DNA of 38,554 nucleotides, taken from NCBI GenBank assembly GCA_015059105.1, contig SVBB01000014.1, forward strand, positions 1 to 38,554, written 5' to 3'. Both the position numbers and the translations under genes were made by a program. Shown piece by piece: positions 24,810 to 33,114 of the stretch (position 1 is its first letter; each line of letters starts with the position of its first letter). This stretch comes from Erysipelotrichaceae bacterium. Lineage in GTDB: Bacteria > Bacillota_I > Bacilli_A > RFN20 > CAG-826. The notes under the pieces were generated by a model. It made no database searches, was not told the DNA's origin, and saw only the letters and a list, made by a program, of their open reading frames with translations.

Positions 24810-26642
24810 CTATTTTGGAATGTTAAAAATACCATATCTATTCCATATCCACTCGTTTAATTTCTCTTTGTTTTTTTCATGCAACAAGAATTCTTTCTCC
24901 GATTGTGAGAGTTCTGGAATGCTGAATCTAACAATATAATTTTTTGCTAATGCCATATATCCTTTTGAATAAGGTTTGCTGGTATGGTAAATAAAAAACC
25001 AAAAAGCATCAGATTTTAGAAACACCCTAAGCAAACAAAGATCTTCCAAATCATCGCTTATAAGTGCATACCCACAATAAAAAAGTAAATCTGGGTTTAA
25101 AGACAAAACGGCAACTGGTCCACCGCTAATATAAGGAATAAGCAGCTTTTTGCCGAAATTATTCATTCCTTGCGTTCTACCGTATGCGTACCATGTAGGA
25201 TAAACACCATGTCCCTTATCTCTTTTCAATAATTCTGGTTTGGCATCTAACAATAGTTTATAAGTTTCTGGAAATAATTGAGATAAAACATTCTCTTCGA
25301 TTATCTGAGGTTTGCCATTTTTTCTTTCGTAAGGAAATATTGCAACTTCTCTATTGTTTTTCAATTCATCCTCGGTTTTTATCACATTTGGTTTAACCAT
25401 AGGAATACAAATGCTTTTTTCTATTTTGTATTGTTTGTCGCGATAGGTTCTAAAAAAATACTTTTCATTTTCTGCTTCAGGAACAAAGAAGAATAAATTA
25501 TTTTTAAGCGTTGCCAAACCATTTCTAATGGTCCAATTAGATAATGGATTATCAGAGTTTTCTAATTTAAAAATAATTTCATCATATTCAGAGTTAATGA
25601 TTCTCCAAACTTTTCCATTAGGAAAGTTGCTTAATTTATAAGATGTGAAATTGATGTTTTTAGGATCCAAACTATCAAAGCTCCGACAATAATCTAAAAA
25701 ATCATCCTGTCTACGGGTATCGATGATTGTTATACACGTATAGCTAGTTACTTTTTTGAACATTTGTTGGTCTCTAAAATCAACAATACTAATGTGCATT
25801 CTTTGTTTTACCAAGTAATCTCTTAAATACCTTGCATTAACACCTTGTAAAAAACTATTTGGCGAGATATACCCTATTTTTCCACCTCTTTTCACCAAGG
25901 AAAATGCAATTTCAAAAAACGGAAAATATAAGTCGGTGTTCCCATTTGCCGTGTTAGGCCAATTAATAATCATTTTCTTAGTGTTTTCGTCCATGTTTTT
26001 GGAGCGAACATATGGTGGATTTCCAACAACAAAATCAAATCCATCATTTTCCTTTGATAATTTATCAATGTATATGTTATCTAATGAATTATGACAATAT
26101 AGGTTAAATTTAAAATTACTGTTATCCCCATATTTATTTGCCAATAATGTAAGCAAGACCTTAGCTTTTCTTAAAGCATCTCTATCTATATCAATTCCAA
26201 ATAAGTTTTCTTTAAAAATGTCTACAAATGCTTTTTTGTATTTTAAATGTATTATCTCTGCAGCAGTAACTAAAAAAGAACCACATCCACAAGATGGATC
26301 GATAATCTTACTGCTTTTGGTTAAGGAGCACTCATTTAAAATATATTTTTTAATAATAGACGGAGTGTAAACTGCTCCTGTTTCTTTTTTTGTGTCAGGT
26401 GGAACTAATAATTCAAAAAACATAACCAAGTCATCAAGGCAAAAACCACTCAGCTGTTTTAATGTTGCAAAACAGTTTTCCAAAACATCTTGGTTCATAC
26501 TTTGATAATCATTTTCAAACAGATGCTTTGATTCAATTGGTATATTGTTAATTTTTATAAAATATAAAACCAAAACTTGCTCAATTTGATTTAAGTTCAA
26601 TCCTTTGTTCATTAAAGAGGAAACGATTTTAGATTCATCCAT
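24810..26642 (-). CDS. Adenine-N6 DNA methyltransferase of an Eco57I-like system
   Basis: A 610-residue gamma-class N6-adenine methyltransferase: AdoMet motif I D115-PSCGCGSF, catalytic motif IV N208-PPYV, and a C-terminal TaqI-like target-recognition region (LLIPYISGGPVAVL onward). No nuclease motif is visible. An upstream in-frame extension exists, but ATG at 26642 follows GGAGG by 9 bases and overlaps the upstream gene's stop by 8 bases, so the two are coupled. Together with the larger nuclease-methylase it reproduces the RM.Eco57I plus M.Eco57I arrangement: a stand-alone methylase modifies both strands of the site to protect the host. The recognition sequence cannot be predicted here. A terminator follows beyond a repeat array. 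Confidence 0.88.
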   Translation of the reverse strand: MDESKIVSSLMNKGLNLNQIEQVLVLYFIKINNIPIESKHLFENDYQSMNQDVLENCFATLKQLSGFCLDDLVMFFELLVPPDTKKETGAVYTPSIIKKYILNECSLTKSSKIIDPSCGCGSFLVTAAEIIHLKYKKAFVDIFKENLFGIDIDRDALRKAKVLLTLLANKYGDNSNFKFNLYCHNSLDNIYIDKLSKENDGFDFVVGNPPYVRSKNMDENTKKMIINWPNTANGNTDLYFPFFEIAFSLVKRGGKIGYISPNSFLQGVNARYLRDYLVKQRMHISIVDFRDQQMFKKVTSYTCITIIDTRRQDDFLDYCRSFDSLDPKNINFTSYKLSNFPNGKVWRIINSEYDEIIFKLENSDNPLSNWTIRNGLATLKNNLFFFVPEAENEKYFFRTYRDKQYKIEKSICIPMVKPNVIKTEDELKNNREVAIFPYERKNGKPQIIEENVLSQLFPETYKLLLDAKPELLKRDKGHGVYPTWYAYGRTQGMNNFGKKLLIPYISGGPVAVLSLNPDLLFYCGYALISDDLEDLCLLRVFLKSDAFWFFIYHTSKPYSKGYMALAKNYIVRFSIPELSQSEKEFLLHEKNKEKLNEWIWNRYGIFNIPK

Positions 26643-29600
26643 TAACATCTTCCTCCAACAAAGAGACTCTACTAACAGTCCTTCCGATAGCGTTAACTTT
26701 TTCAATTTGTTCATCAGAAAGACCATATATATCATTGCAAATACAATCTAGTTCCTCCCATTTGTTCTCCAATTGAGTAGAAACGAATGGTCTTTGAAAT
26801 TGTTGAGAATTCAAATACAAATTCTGTAGATCAATAATCTCTGAGTATAAATCGGAAAGTCTATTAACACATTGGTTTTCATTAGTTTGAATTGCATTAG
26901 TAGGAAAAGGAACGGGAGAAATAAACTGTTTGTTAAACTTGTAGTATCCACCAGATTGAGGATTAGCCCCCGATTTAGCAAGTACAGAAAAGATAGTAGA
27001 ATTAACTACACACGCTATCGCTTTAATTACATCATTGCTTGCACCATCAACATATATAAACCAGACGTTCGAATTATCCATGTATAAACCTCTGCCAAAA
27101 GTGACTGTTGAAATGGTGTCTTTAGCTGTCATCGGGATGATAATTTTGTTGCAATAATAAAGATCGTGATTGTGTTCTCTAGTAAATGATGGCCATAAAG
27201 CTCCGTTCCTACACTCAACATTTTCTTTAATCCTTAGCTCGTTGGCACTCAAATAAGAATATAGTCTTGGCCACCTTAACCGAATCTCATTAAAATCAAC
27301 TATTGTGGTTGATGCATCTTCATAAGGAAATATAGAAACGGCGTTAGCTAAAACATTTTTGAATGGATAAAACTGTTTGTTATAAATAATTTCTTTAGTC
27401 GCATCTTTTTCAACAACAACTTCTTCACCAAATCCGTTTTCTCCAACAACAAAATTGCCATCATATCTAAAATTCTTTAAGTGATACATTTTCTTCCACA
27501 GAGCCTGTATCCCATCTTTAATAAAGAGATTTGGATAATCGCCTATGGTTCCGATACGAATAGTTAATTCTCTTTTCAACTTTTCAATATCATAGGACTC
27601 AAACGACCATGTCTCATCACCGCAGCATTGATCAAGTTCTTCAAAAGAATGAAGCAAAAAAACATCGTTCTCATAGTTTGTTTTAATCTCATCAGCATCA
27701 TTTGAACAAAAAGAATATTTAACTAAATCATTTGGCTGTTTCGTTAGCACCATCAAGGAAACATAAGTAATTCTACCCTTGAATATATTTGTCGCTTTAT
27801 AATCGATTAATTTATGGATATTTTTGCCTGTATTAATTAAATATCTAATTGATTTGCCATAATCTGTTTTAAACCATCGTCTTTGAATAATGAAACCAAG
27901 TTTTCCGCTATTGTTTAAAAGCGATAAACACTTTTCTAAGAACAGCACAGCCAAATCAGCTTTGCCTTCAAATGCTCTATATTTTGTCGATAAATACAAA
28001 TGCATAGTTGGAGAGGCTGCCTTATAATGCTTTGTTTCAACGTATGGTGGGTTGCCGATAATATAATCAAATCCACCACGATTTCTAAACACCGGTTCGA
28101 AAGCTTTCAAATAATCAAAAGGTTTAATATCGATTATTTCTTGTGGAGAAAGAATGATTGTTTCGTCGACTAGAGAATTGCCTAATTTGATATTAGAAGC
28201 AATATCTCTTAAGAGTTTCTTGCCAAACGCACCTATTTTTTCAAGAACAGCCTTATTTTCATTATCAATAATTTTTAAAGCCAATGACATTTTTGCTACT
28301 TCGCATGCTGATTCATCACAATCAACACCATGCAAACAGCAAATAGCTATTTTTCTTTTGGCATTAATGTTCAAATAATATTCCCCACGCACTCTAAAGA
28401 ATAAAGAAGAATGGATTCGCCTTTGTTCTTCGCTTGTTCTAATAATTTCTAATATTCTTTGCGAGATTCTCTCAAAACAATACACGAGAAAAACACCAGA
28501 TCCACAACAAGGATCTAAAAACGATGTTGCAAAAATATCTTCGATAGTTGAAAAAGAATCAAAGTCGATAGTCTGTTCACAAACAGCTTTTACAATATGT
28601 TCAGGAGTAGGTATGGCCCCATTAGTGCGAACATATTCTTCCTTCGTTTCTTCGATAATTGTTGTGCCGTTAATAGCAAGCTTTTTGCTTAAAAACTCTT
28701 CGTAAATGCTTGCTAAAACTTTGACTGGTATAACATCAAATTTGTATGGATAAGGGTAATATAATTTTTTTATAAAATCTTCAAAAACCGAATTATCTAA
28801 AATCAAAGTTTGGAATCTTGCATTTCTCTCAAACATTTCTCCTTCATAATGTTCATAGAACTCCATATAACAAGAGTGTTTAAATGACTCCCAAAAACCT
28901 TGTGGCGATGAGATGAAAGATTTTAATTTATCATTTTGCTCAAAACCCCGAGATTCACATACTCTAACAAATATTATTCTATCAAGAATAACCTGTGTAA
29001 AATAGTTCAACTCTGTATCACTATTAATAATATTGTTATCATACAAATTCGATGCAACAGCCAATCTAAATTGAGATAACATTTTTGTAAACTCTGTATC
29101 GAGTGTATTTTTGCCTTCGTTACTCTTAAATGAGTATAATTTTTCTAATATATTCTTTTGAATATTGGAAATCCAAAGATGCTCAAATAAAGTATCAAAC
29201 TGATTTAAATATTCATTAATTGAAATTTGAACCGCACCGACATTTGCGTCAACATTTTCTTCTGGCAAATATCTTGTATCAAAAATTGACAGTTGTTCAA
29301 AATTTGAAACGAAAGAGCAAGGAACCCTTGCCGACCAGCCATAACATCGAATTTGATAGGCGGCACTTTTATCGGTGAAAACATTAATATCTAAAGATTT
29401 AGCATCTAAAAAACTTTTTATTGTGGTCCCCAACATTAATGAATAATCAGGTCTTTTGTGAGAAGAACCAATGGAATTTAATCTAGCAAGTTCTTCTCCG
29501 GAAAGCGTAAGTTCTTGAACGATTTCATTTGTGTTTGTAACATCCCAGCCAAAAATTGAAAGAAACTTGTCTAGCCAAGTTCTTATTCCCGCTTCTGATG

Positions 29601-29715
29601 AATCTATCTGATTATTGTTCTTTTTATAGAAATATTCATCAATTAGAAGTTTTAACTTTTCTCTCGTTTCGCTCTTAACAGTATCAAGATTGCTCATAAT
29701 ACCATCCCAACTCAT
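26635..29715 (-). CDS. Type IIG restriction endonuclease-methyltransferase (Eco57I-like)
   Basis: A 1026-residue fused restriction-modification enzyme. The N-terminal PD-(D/E)xK nuclease shows D90 in RPDYSL and D104-A-K106, with an upstream Glu in SSEAGIRTWLDKF. A helical connector leads to the methylase with motif I D401-PCCGSG and motif IV N555-PPYVETK, then a TaqI-like specificity domain. Length and order match RM.Eco57I-type enzymes, which cut at a fixed distance from an asymmetric site. The minus-strand TATAAT at 29728-29733 is 12 bases before this ATG, so the mRNA would have a very short leader. A second ATG at 29697, preceded by GGGATGG, may be the real start. It is the first gene of the operon with the separate methylase. 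Confidence 0.9.
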   Translation of the reverse strand: MSWDGIMSNLDTVKSETREKLKLLIDEYFYKKNNNQIDSSEAGIRTWLDKFLSIFGWDVTNTNEIVQELTLSGEELARLNSIGSSHKRPDYSLMLGTTIKSFLDAKSLDINVFTDKSAAYQIRCYGWSARVPCSFVSNFEQLSIFDTRYLPEENVDANVGAVQISINEYLNQFDTLFEHLWISNIQKNILEKLYSFKSNEGKNTLDTEFTKMLSQFRLAVASNLYDNNIINSDTELNYFTQVILDRIIFVRVCESRGFEQNDKLKSFISSPQGFWESFKHSCYMEFYEHYEGEMFERNARFQTLILDNSVFEDFIKKLYYPYPYKFDVIPVKVLASIYEEFLSKKLAINGTTIIEETKEEYVRTNGAIPTPEHIVKAVCEQTIDFDSFSTIEDIFATSFLDPCCGSGVFLVYCFERISQRILEIIRTSEEQRRIHSSLFFRVRGEYYLNINAKRKIAICCLHGVDCDESACEVAKMSLALKIIDNENKAVLEKIGAFGKKLLRDIASNIKLGNSLVDETIILSPQEIIDIKPFDYLKAFEPVFRNRGGFDYIIGNPPYVETKHYKAASPTMHLYLSTKYRAFEGKADLAVLFLEKCLSLLNNSGKLGFIIQRRWFKTDYGKSIRYLINTGKNIHKLIDYKATNIFKGRITYVSLMVLTKQPNDLVKYSFCSNDADEIKTNYENDVFLLHSFEELDQCCGDETWSFESYDIEKLKRELTIRIGTIGDYPNLFIKDGIQALWKKMYHLKNFRYDGNFVVGENGFGEEVVVEKDATKEIIYNKQFYPFKNVLANAVSIFPYEDASTTIVDFNEIRLRWPRLYSYLSANELRIKENVECRNGALWPSFTREHNHDLYYCNKIIIPMTAKDTISTVTFGRGLYMDNSNVWFIYVDGASNDVIKAIACVVNSTIFSVLAKSGANPQSGGYYKFNKQFISPVPFPTNAIQTNENQCVNRLSDLYSEIIDLQNLYLNSQQFQRPFVSTQLENKWEELDCICNDIYGLSDEQIEKVNAIGRTVSRVSLLEEDVNG

Positions 29716-29769
29716 TTTCCCGAGATGATTATATCATATCGATATATTCTTATCACTTTAAATAACTTT

Positions 29770-29793
29770 TTATAGGATAATTTATAGGATAAT
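29770..29793. repeat. Perfect 12-bp tandem duplication
   Basis: TTATAGGATAAT occurs twice head to tail with no mismatch. It lies about 50 bp upstream of the RM gene start. Confidence 0.9.
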
Positions 29794-30025
29794 TCTAAAA
29801 AGGCTATTTTACGCTATTCCATATTTCTAGACCAATCGTTTCTCTATCTCCACATAAGCTTCAAACGAATAAAACGATTCTCATAAAAACCTTTGCAGAA
29901 TCTCATTGAACTTAAATAACGATGGATTCTTTTTCTATGTCTTATTATTTATACCTTTGGCATTTCTTCCCCCCTATTAGTCTTGCTAATCGCTCTTGGA
30001 TTGAGAAATGTGTAGTTCTTTTTTT

Positions 30026-30054
30026 GGTACACTATTGCGATTTATGGAACACTA
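30026..30054. repeat. Pair of 9-bp repeats spaced 20 bp (possible IS end)
   Basis: GGTACACTA at 30026 and GGAACACTA at 30046, start-to-start exactly 20 bp, preceded by a T run. Terminal repeats of some IS21-like elements have this form. It differs in sequence from the array at 24723-24779, so the two are not ends of one element. Confidence 0.4.
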
Positions 30055-30187
30055 ATAGAAATGGCATTTTTATTGAACCTTAAAAAAACGGGCATTAAAA
30101 ACATGCAAAAATGATAAATACCACCTAAAAGTCGGGTTGTATTCACCACAAACGATACTTTTTCAACGTATATTGGGATTGATTAAG

Positions 30188-30790
30188 TTATAGAGAATAA
30201 ATGATTTTAGAAATGATGGCTCTTAATTTATCGCTATTCCCATTAACGCTTTCATAACTAGCAACAATATTCTCTTCAGCACTGATTTTAGACCAGTCAA
30301 AACCATATCCGCTTTTAAGACCAATATATCTAATAAATTCTCTTTGGGTTCTACCATTGCCTTCTCTAAAAGGATGAAGAGCATTTATATCCGCTAAAAG
30401 ATTAGTGACACAGCTAATAAAATCTTCTTTTGGAATACCTTGAAAATAATTATCCCTTTTTAAATTAGTAAAAATGTCTTTAGCGTAGGATTCGATGTAT
30501 TGTGGAAGGCAAAACAAATTACCCTTTGCAATCGCAACAGTCCTTACTTTGCCTGCCCAAAAGAATAAATCTTGGAACAAATAAAAATGAATCGCTTTCA
30601 AGTGCTCAAAATCTAGGTTGCCATCTATTGGTTTATTCAATAATTCGGATTGTCTCAAGCCACTATAAAGACGTTCGACCTTATAAAAGGTTTCCTCGTC
30701 TTGTATATTTAGTTTATTTATTAAAACATCACTGTCTTGATAACAGTAGATGCCCTTTTCGTCTAAATAAGAATATTTATATTTATCCAT
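30188..30790 (-). CDS. Fic-domain AMP-transferase toxin
   Basis: A 200-residue single-domain Fic protein with the full active-site motif H139-PFREGNGRTQR, catalytic His and the anion-binding Gly/Asn/Arg present, so it looks active. FicT-type toxins AMPylate DNA gyrase and topoisomerase IV in characterised cases; the target here is not known. The ATG overlaps the stop of the small antitoxin gene by 8 bases (ATGGATAA), with no separate ribosome binding site, so translation should be coupled and keep antitoxin in excess. There is no N-terminal or C-terminal inhibitory helix in the toxin itself, as expected for class I Fic systems in which the inhibitor is a separate protein. Confidence 0.92.
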   Translation of the reverse strand: MDKYKYSYLDEKGIYCYQDSDVLINKLNIQDEETFYKVERLYSGLRQSELLNKPIDGNLDFEHLKAIHFYLFQDLFFWAGKVRTVAIAKGNLFCLPQYIESYAKDIFTNLKRDNYFQGIPKEDFISCVTNLLADINALHPFREGNGRTQREFIRYIGLKSGYGFDWSKISAEENIVASYESVNGNSDKLRAIISKIIYSL

Positions 30791-30968
30791 TAATTCCTAA
30801 ACTGGCATTGAGCAGTCTAAAAGCCTCTTCCCTAGTAATTTCTCCATCAACAACTTTAGATATTAATTCAATGTCAAAATCACTTAATGGCATACCTTCT
30901 AACGACATAGTTGCATTAACATCTTTGATTATTTTTTCAGCTTTTTTACTCACGAATTCATTATACAT
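30783..30968 (-). CDS. VbhA/FicA-like antitoxin
   Basis: A 61-residue helical protein carrying the class I Fic inhibitory motif (S/T)xxxE(G/N) as TMSLEG in its first third. Its Glu would block productive ATP binding in the Fic active site. The C-terminal half (DFDIELISKVVDGEITREEA) matches antitoxin VbhA-type sequences. I chose ATG at 30968 rather than TTG at 30974. A TATATT box lies 9 bases upstream (30978-30983) and no ribosome binding site is visible, so this mRNA may be leaderless. It overlaps the toxin gene by 8 bases and precedes it, the usual antitoxin-first order. Autoregulation of the pair is likely but no operator was recognised. Confidence 0.88.
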   Translation of the reverse strand: MYNEFVSKKAEKIIKDVNATMSLEGMPLSDFDIELISKVVDGEITREEAFRLLNASLGING

Positions 30969-31000
30969 TATCAATCAAATATAATCATTATTTAAATAAT

Positions 31001-31037
31001 TAAAAAACTAAAAAACAGTACCGATTTACGATACTGT
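31001..31037 (-). terminator. Terminator after tRNA-Arg
   Basis: Minus strand ACAGTA/TACTGT with inner pairing, then TTTTTTAGTTTTTT. It also insulates the Fic operon from upstream reading. Confidence 0.88.
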
Positions 31038-31046
31038 AATAAGCTT

Positions 31047-31123
31047 TGGCGCCCCCAGTAGGACTCGAACCCACAACTTTCAGATTCGAAGTCTGACATT
31101 CTATCCAGTTGAATTATAGGGGC
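31047..31123 (-). tRNA. tRNA-Arg (anticodon UCG)
   Basis: 77 bases including encoded CCA. Acceptor GCCCCTA/TGGGGGC with one wobble, anticodon stem TCAGA/TCTGA, loop CTTCGAA giving UCG, T stem GTGGG/CCTAC. It reads CGA and possibly other CGN codons. It lies 5 bases after the phosphatase-like gene, so it may be processed from a longer transcript. Confidence 0.95.
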
Positions 31124-31128
31124 GAATA

Positions 31129-32205
31129 TTATCTATGGAGAATTATGATTAATTGATAGATTTCTTCTTTAGTTAATCCAATCCTCAATAAATAATCATA
31201 CGCTTCTTTAGATAAATCTACATTATAAAAATCTTCAATACCAAATCCTTTTTGAATCATATGATAGATTCGTAAGGCGATGCGGAAATAAACTTCGCTT
31301 CCCTTAGATATCTTAAAGAAATTGACGTATGACTCGATATAATCTCTCACTATTTCTTCGCGGGTCGCACCGATAAGAGAGAGGAGAATCGCGACTAAAT
31401 AGCCAGTTCTATCTTTTCCTTCCCAACAGTGAATGAAATATGGGCCTTCGTGGCTAATCATATATCTCACCATATTGACCACCACTTTTTTAAATCGATC
31501 ACCAAAGAAATATATAGGTGCGGGAGAAAACAAGATATCCTGTTTGGAATAATATGTGTTTTCGTACCCATTAAACTGTTTTGCCCTATCACCGTGATTA
31601 ACGACATTGATAATCGTTTTTATCCCTGCTTCTCTCATCGCTTTATCGACGATATTATGCCTTTTTAACTGCGGATCAATTGGAGAAGAACCACGATATA
31701 AAATATGAGGTTTTAAAACTGAAGAAACCACTTCTCTAAAATTTGCGAATTGATAATCGTCAAAATCATCATAATCGTGACGTTCATTCGTTCTATCTAA
31801 AGATAATATTTCATATTCCTTTTTATAGCCTTGTTTTTCAAACATCTTGATATGGATATTGATTGGGAAAGATAATCCTTCTTTGAGTTTCCAAGGATAT
31901 TTACCGGCATCATCGGGTTCTGCTAAAGCATATTTTTGAACGAATAAATCTCCAAATGAGATGAGCTTAATATAGTTTGCATCCATATTAGATAACGTCA
32001 GACCATCACATCCTAAATCGATGTAATTGAAATCTTTTACAACCGGCATCAATATCTTTTTATCTAGAAATGATACTTCGACGACATCGGTTAATTCATA
32101 ACCCATATCTAAAAAATCTTTGGTCAATAAATTGAGGAGGTGCAAACTCCCATAACCATCGAACTCTACTAAATCGGTGATTTGATAATCGATTTCTTGT
32201 GCCAT
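31129..32205 (-). CDS. Tyrosine-phosphatase-like protein (CX5R family)
   Basis: A 358-residue protein with a complete phosphatase loop H-C260-WEGKDR266-TG in its C-terminal half, flanked by ILYRGSSPID and a helix typical of bacterial PF13350-type tyrosine or dual-specificity phosphatases. The N-terminal 170 residues are an unassigned region, beta-rich in appearance. No signal peptide is seen, so it is cytoplasmic. Its ATG overlaps the stop of the upstream small membrane-protein gene (TAATG) and lacks a ribosome binding site, so translation is coupled. The substrate may be phosphotyrosine or a phosphoinositide-like small molecule; sequence does not decide. It is the last protein gene before tRNA-Arg. 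Confidence 0.88.
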   Translation of the reverse strand: MAQEIDYQITDLVEFDGYGSLHLLNLLTKDFLDMGYELTDVVEVSFLDKKILMPVVKDFNYIDLGCDGLTLSNMDANYIKLISFGDLFVQKYALAEPDDAGKYPWKLKEGLSFPINIHIKMFEKQGYKKEYEILSLDRTNERHDYDDFDDYQFANFREVVSSVLKPHILYRGSSPIDPQLKRHNIVDKAMREAGIKTIINVVNHGDRAKQFNGYENTYYSKQDILFSPAPIYFFGDRFKKVVVNMVRYMISHEGPYFIHCWEGKDRTGYLVAILLSLIGATREEIVRDYIESYVNFFKISKGSEVYFRIALRIYHMIQKGFGIEDFYNVDLSKEAYDYLLRIGLTKEEIYQLIIILHR

Positions 32206-32414
32206 TAATTGCGATATCTCGGTCTCTTTTCTTTAATCGGCATATTAAATAAGGAGAGGAATAAGAAGATGGAAGAACCAAGTAAGACGAGTAAGCCAAT
32301 GATGACTTTATCAGGGAATAAGACAAACATCACAATACTCGTCGCGAGTAATGCAAGACATAAAATCCCAAAAACTATCATCAAAACCGTTCTTTTTCTC
32401 TGTGACCAATCCAT
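32205..32414 (-). CDS. Small two-helix membrane protein
   Basis: A 69-residue protein with a basic N-terminus (DWSQRKR), two membrane helices (about residues 10-32 and 36-56) and a basic, Pro-containing tail. It is not recognised as a family. The start at 32414 is fixed by AAAGGAG 8 bases upstream. An in-frame TTG further up would lie before that site. It overlaps the phosphatase start by one base and follows the six-helix membrane protein by one base, so the three are probably one transcript. It might anchor or regulate the phosphatase; that is inferred only from coupling. Confidence 0.72.
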   Translation of the reverse strand: MDWSQRKRTVLMIVFGILCLALLATSIVMFVLFPDKVIIGLLVLLGSSIFLFLSLFNMPIKEKRPRYRN

Positions 32415-32415
32415 A

Positions 32416-33063
32416 CTACTTCTCCTTTTTATATGCAATTTTATTATAAATAATTGACGTAAAAAAACTAACTAAATATGTCGCGATGTACATCACTAAT
32501 AAAGAAAGCAGCATCGCCCAGTAATTCCCACCGAAGGTAAAACCATAGAAATCTCTCCATACGTGAGTGAGCACAAATATTGTATAGAAGATGGAATAAA
32601 TAACCATTGGAACCATTCCTAAGAAGTCTTCTTTAAAGTTCAACTTATCGCCTTTAACAAAGAATAAGAAAGTGAAAAACGCTAACAAAGGATTGAGAAA
32701 ATGGAAGAAGAACATATCGTTCCTATACATATTATAAAAATCAGTCCAGCTTCTGACTTGAGTCGGAACTAAAAAGAGAATCACTGTAAAGAAAGTGAGC
32801 ATCACTCCCGTCACTCCCGATAATTCCAATATTCTTAACCACTTTGGTATGACGTAGTCTTTTTTAATATTAATTAAAGTGAATATTAGGATTACAAAGG
32901 AAATAATTCCCATATAAATATTACTGAGATTAGTGAACTGCTGGAAATATCTTAAATCCCCTTCGGGAGCAAAGAAGATTCTGAATAATACAACCATGCT
33001 GCTAATAAAAAGGAAGAGATTAATAATTACTCCAATAATTTTGATAACTAATACTTTTTTCAT
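32416..33063 (-). CDS. Six-helix membrane protein, Pr6Pr-like (copy 2 of tandem pair)
   Basis: A 215-residue polytopic protein with about six membrane segments and the conserved stretch RYFQQFTNLSNIYMGI near residue 40, then PKWLRILELSGVTGVMLTFF. That FxxFTNLSN signature fits the Pr6Pr-type membrane family of unknown function. It is clearly paralogous to the next gene upstream, with the same order and motifs throughout. I start at ATG 33063 instead of TTG 33072. A perfect minus-strand TATAAT (33072-33077) is only 8 bases upstream and there is no ribosome binding site, predicting a leaderless mRNA. A terminator of the upstream copy overlaps this promoter region. Confidence 0.78.
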   Translation of the reverse strand: MKKVLVIKIIGVIINLFLFISSMVVLFRIFFAPEGDLRYFQQFTNLSNIYMGIISFVILIFTLINIKKDYVIPKWLRILELSGVTGVMLTFFTVILFLVPTQVRSWTDFYNMYRNDMFFFHFLNPLLAFFTFLFFVKGDKLNFKEDFLGMVPMVIYSIFYTIFVLTHVWRDFYGFTFGGNYWAMLLSLLVMYIATYLVSFFTSIIYNKIAYKKEK

Positions 33064-33077
33064 ACAAAACAATTATA

Positions 33078-33101
33078 TTAAAAATCCCCAACAAAGGGGA
33101 T
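33078..33101 (-). terminator. Terminator between the tandem membrane-protein genes
   Basis: ATCCCC/GGGGAT with loop TTTGTT on the minus strand, then TTTTTAATA. It lies 14 bases after the 33115 stop, and its T tract runs into the -10 box of the next gene. Confidence 0.85.
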
Positions 33102-33114
33102 AACTAGTTTTTGC

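Larger units (their letters stand above)
29716..30187. other. Gene-free 470-bp stretch between the RM and Fic operons
   Basis: I find no credible gene on either strand. It holds the RM promoter -10 box (29728-29733), a 12-bp tandem duplication (29770-29793) and a pair of 9-bp repeats spaced by exactly 20 bp (30026-30054). A short minus-strand frame near 30057-30170 is open for about 40 codons but shows no recognisable family or start signal. Decayed mobile DNA is the best reading. Confidence 0.5.

Noticed and set aside
30057..30170. Remnant of a transposase gene on the minus strand
   Set aside because: About 40 open codons, but no recognisable transposase motif and no start signal.
31047..31060. 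tRNA-Arg 3' end as an integration (att) site for the 24.7-31 kb module
   Set aside because: I found no second copy of the tRNA 3' sequence near 24.3-24.8 kb and no integrase gene, so only the position is suggestive.
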